A stretch of DNA of 64,000 nucleotides from the NCBI RefSeq assembly GCF_002243515.1, contig NZ_CP022657.1, forward strand, positions 4,248,501-4,312,500. The letters are read 5' to 3'. Of this stretch, positions 63,385 through 64,000 are shown in pieces. The position numbers and the translations under genes were made by a program. Positions within the stretch are counted from its first letter, which is position 1. Each line of letters opens with the position of its first letter. The notes beneath the pieces were generated by a model, which was not told the DNA's origin, ran no database searches, and saw only the letters and a program-made list of their open reading frames with translations. Origin of the DNA: Tumebacillus algifaecis (GTDB taxonomy: Bacteria > Bacillota > Bacilli > Tumebacillales > Tumebacillaceae).

Positions 63385-63480
63385 CCTAGCGACGTCCTAC
63401 TCTCCCAAGACCCTGCGGTCCAAGTACCATACCTCCGCTCTCGCTCTGGTGGTTCTTCGCTCTGCTTCGAACTCGGCACT
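63385..63480 (-). rRNA. 5S rRNA-derived unit 1 (truncated or divergent)
   Basis: Read on the minus strand, its last about 50 nt (GGTACTTGGACCGCAGGG ... GAGAGTAGGACGTCGCTAGG) match the 3' half of 5S rRNA, helices IV/V and the 3' strand of helix I. The 5' half (GTGCCGAGTTCGAAGCAGAG...) does not match and the 5' strand of helix I (expected CCTAGCGACG) is absent, so this is not a normal 5S gene. A terminator follows. Probably a degenerate 5S copy behind an rRNA operon lying beyond the right edge. Confidence 0.5.
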
Positions 63481-63586
63481 GTTTCTATTAGCCCTGGACA
63501 ATGAAAAAGCGACCCTATTCATCGAAAATGAGTCCCTATTGCTCTATATTGTCCGATTTCCAGAGCAGCTGTATTTCACTTCATAA

Positions 63587-63615
63587 CAAAAAAGACCCAG
63601 TTTATTGAACTGAGT
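63587..63615 (-). terminator. Terminator after 5S-like unit 2
   Basis: ACTCAGTTCA / TAAACTGGGT stem followed by CTTTTTTG on the minus strand. Confidence 0.8.
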
Positions 63616-63626
63616 CCTCATCTTTG

Positions 63627-63722
63627 CCTAGCGACGTCCTACTCTCCCAGGACCCTGCGGTCCAAGTACCATACCTCCGCTCTCGCTTCGGTGGTTCTTC
63701 GCTCCGCTTCGATCGCGGCACT
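63627..63722 (-). rRNA. 5S rRNA-derived unit 2
   Basis: Same 96-nt length and layout as unit 1 with few changes (GGACC to CCAGGACC side matches, CCGCGATCG replacing CCGAGTTCG in the 5' half). The 5S-like 3' half is fully conserved. Followed by its own terminator. Confidence 0.5.
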
Positions 63723-63752
63723 GTTTCTATTTACTCGTATAATAAGAACATG

Positions 63753-63786
63753 AAAAAAGACCCGATCTCAGAAGATCGAGTCTTTC
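63753..63786 (-). terminator. Terminator after 5S-like unit 3
   Basis: AAAGACTCGATCT / AGATCGGGTCTTT stem followed by TTT on the minus strand. Confidence 0.8.
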
Positions 63787-63794
63787 TCTCATTA

Positions 63795-63890
63795 CCTAGC
63801 GACGTCCTACTCTCCCGGGACCCTGCGGTCCAAGTACCATACCTCCGCGATCGCTCCGGTGGTTCTTCGCTCCGCTTCGATCGCGGCACT
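63795..63890 (-). rRNA. 5S rRNA-derived unit 3
   Basis: 96 nt. Here the foreign 5' half forms a perfect stem CCGCGATCG / CGATCGCGG around a 24-nt loop, then GAGGTATGG leads into the 5S-like 3' half. The stem decays in units 2 and 1, so unit 3 may be the parent copy. Confidence 0.5.
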
Positions 63891-63910
63891 TCTTCTATTG
63901 ACCTGGGACA

Positions 63911-63941
63911 ACAAAAGACAACCCTATTCAATGAACAGAGT
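63911..63941 (-). terminator. Terminator-like hairpin upstream of unit 3
   Basis: ACTCTGTTCA / TGAATAGGGT stem followed by TTGTCTTTTG on the minus strand; a related hairpin precedes unit 1 at about 63508-63533. It may end transcripts arriving from an rRNA operon to the right. Confidence 0.5.
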
Positions 63942-64000
63942 CTCCTATCGTTCAGTGGTGTCCGCTTCCACATCTACAGAGGCAGTATTTCACTACATAA

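Noticed and set aside
63385..63890. Three intact 5S rRNA genes
   Set aside because: The 5' helix I strand and helix II/III region are missing from every unit, so they are listed only as 5S-derived.

Overview
The window is a piece of a moderately GC-rich Gram-positive chromosome of a spore-forming Bacillales-type bacterium. The evidence is gerQ (spore coat), a B-type CtaA with paired cysteines, the argCJBD order, strong AGGAGG ribosome sites and SigA-like promoters. A Tumebacillus/Alicyclobacillaceae-like host is a guess, not shown by the sequence. About 51.4 kb of the 64 kb is one inserted prophage.

Host left flank (1-6347): a partial unknown gene, ctaA (heme A synthase), two small exported or membrane peptides, and the arginine operon argC-argJ-argB-argD on the minus strand, driven by a consensus promoter whose -10 overlaps an ARG-box-like palindrome.

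Prophage (6348-57770): bounded by a 13-bp direct repeat (candidate attL/attR core) with integrase arm-type repeats just inside each end. The tyrosine integrase sits at the right end. Next comes a lysogeny region: a repressor/Cro-type switch with four TTGA-N7-TCAA operators, a wHTH gene behind an RBS-occluding hairpin, and an RRNPP-type HTH-TPR receptor followed one base later by a short exported propeptide gene, the layout of a phage quorum-sensing (arbitrium-like) module. Leftward follow recombination/replication (RecT, HNH, initiator with internal iterons, DnaB helicase), a long chain of tiny overlapping early genes, a TGT/DpdA-like base-exchange enzyme, an MmcB-like nuclease, an ArpU-type late regulator with four phased GCGCAC repeats in front of the late promoter, a tRNA(CAU), and a Tad2-like (DUF2829) anti-Thoeris candidate. 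The late genes encode a contractile-tailed (PBSX/XkdK-like) virion: terminases, portal, MuF fused to an extra C-terminal domain, scaffold, decoration, capsid, connectors, sheath, tube, frameshifted tail chaperone, tape measure, baseplate, fibre, holin, amidase. The left end carries a Panacea-type toxin-antitoxin pair whose antitoxin N-terminus is cut by an in-frame stop, a YolD-like gene with a possible LexA box, and a strange proline-rich repeat protein.

Host right flank (57771-64000): a Fur-box-preceded GNAT acetyltransferase, a VanW-domain protein, a CuA-type cupredoxin lipoprotein, transketolase (tkt), gerQ, and three tandem 96-nt units that share the 3' half of 5S rRNA, each followed by an intrinsic terminator.

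All calls are from reading the sequence; no database search was possible. Family names rest on motif recognition.
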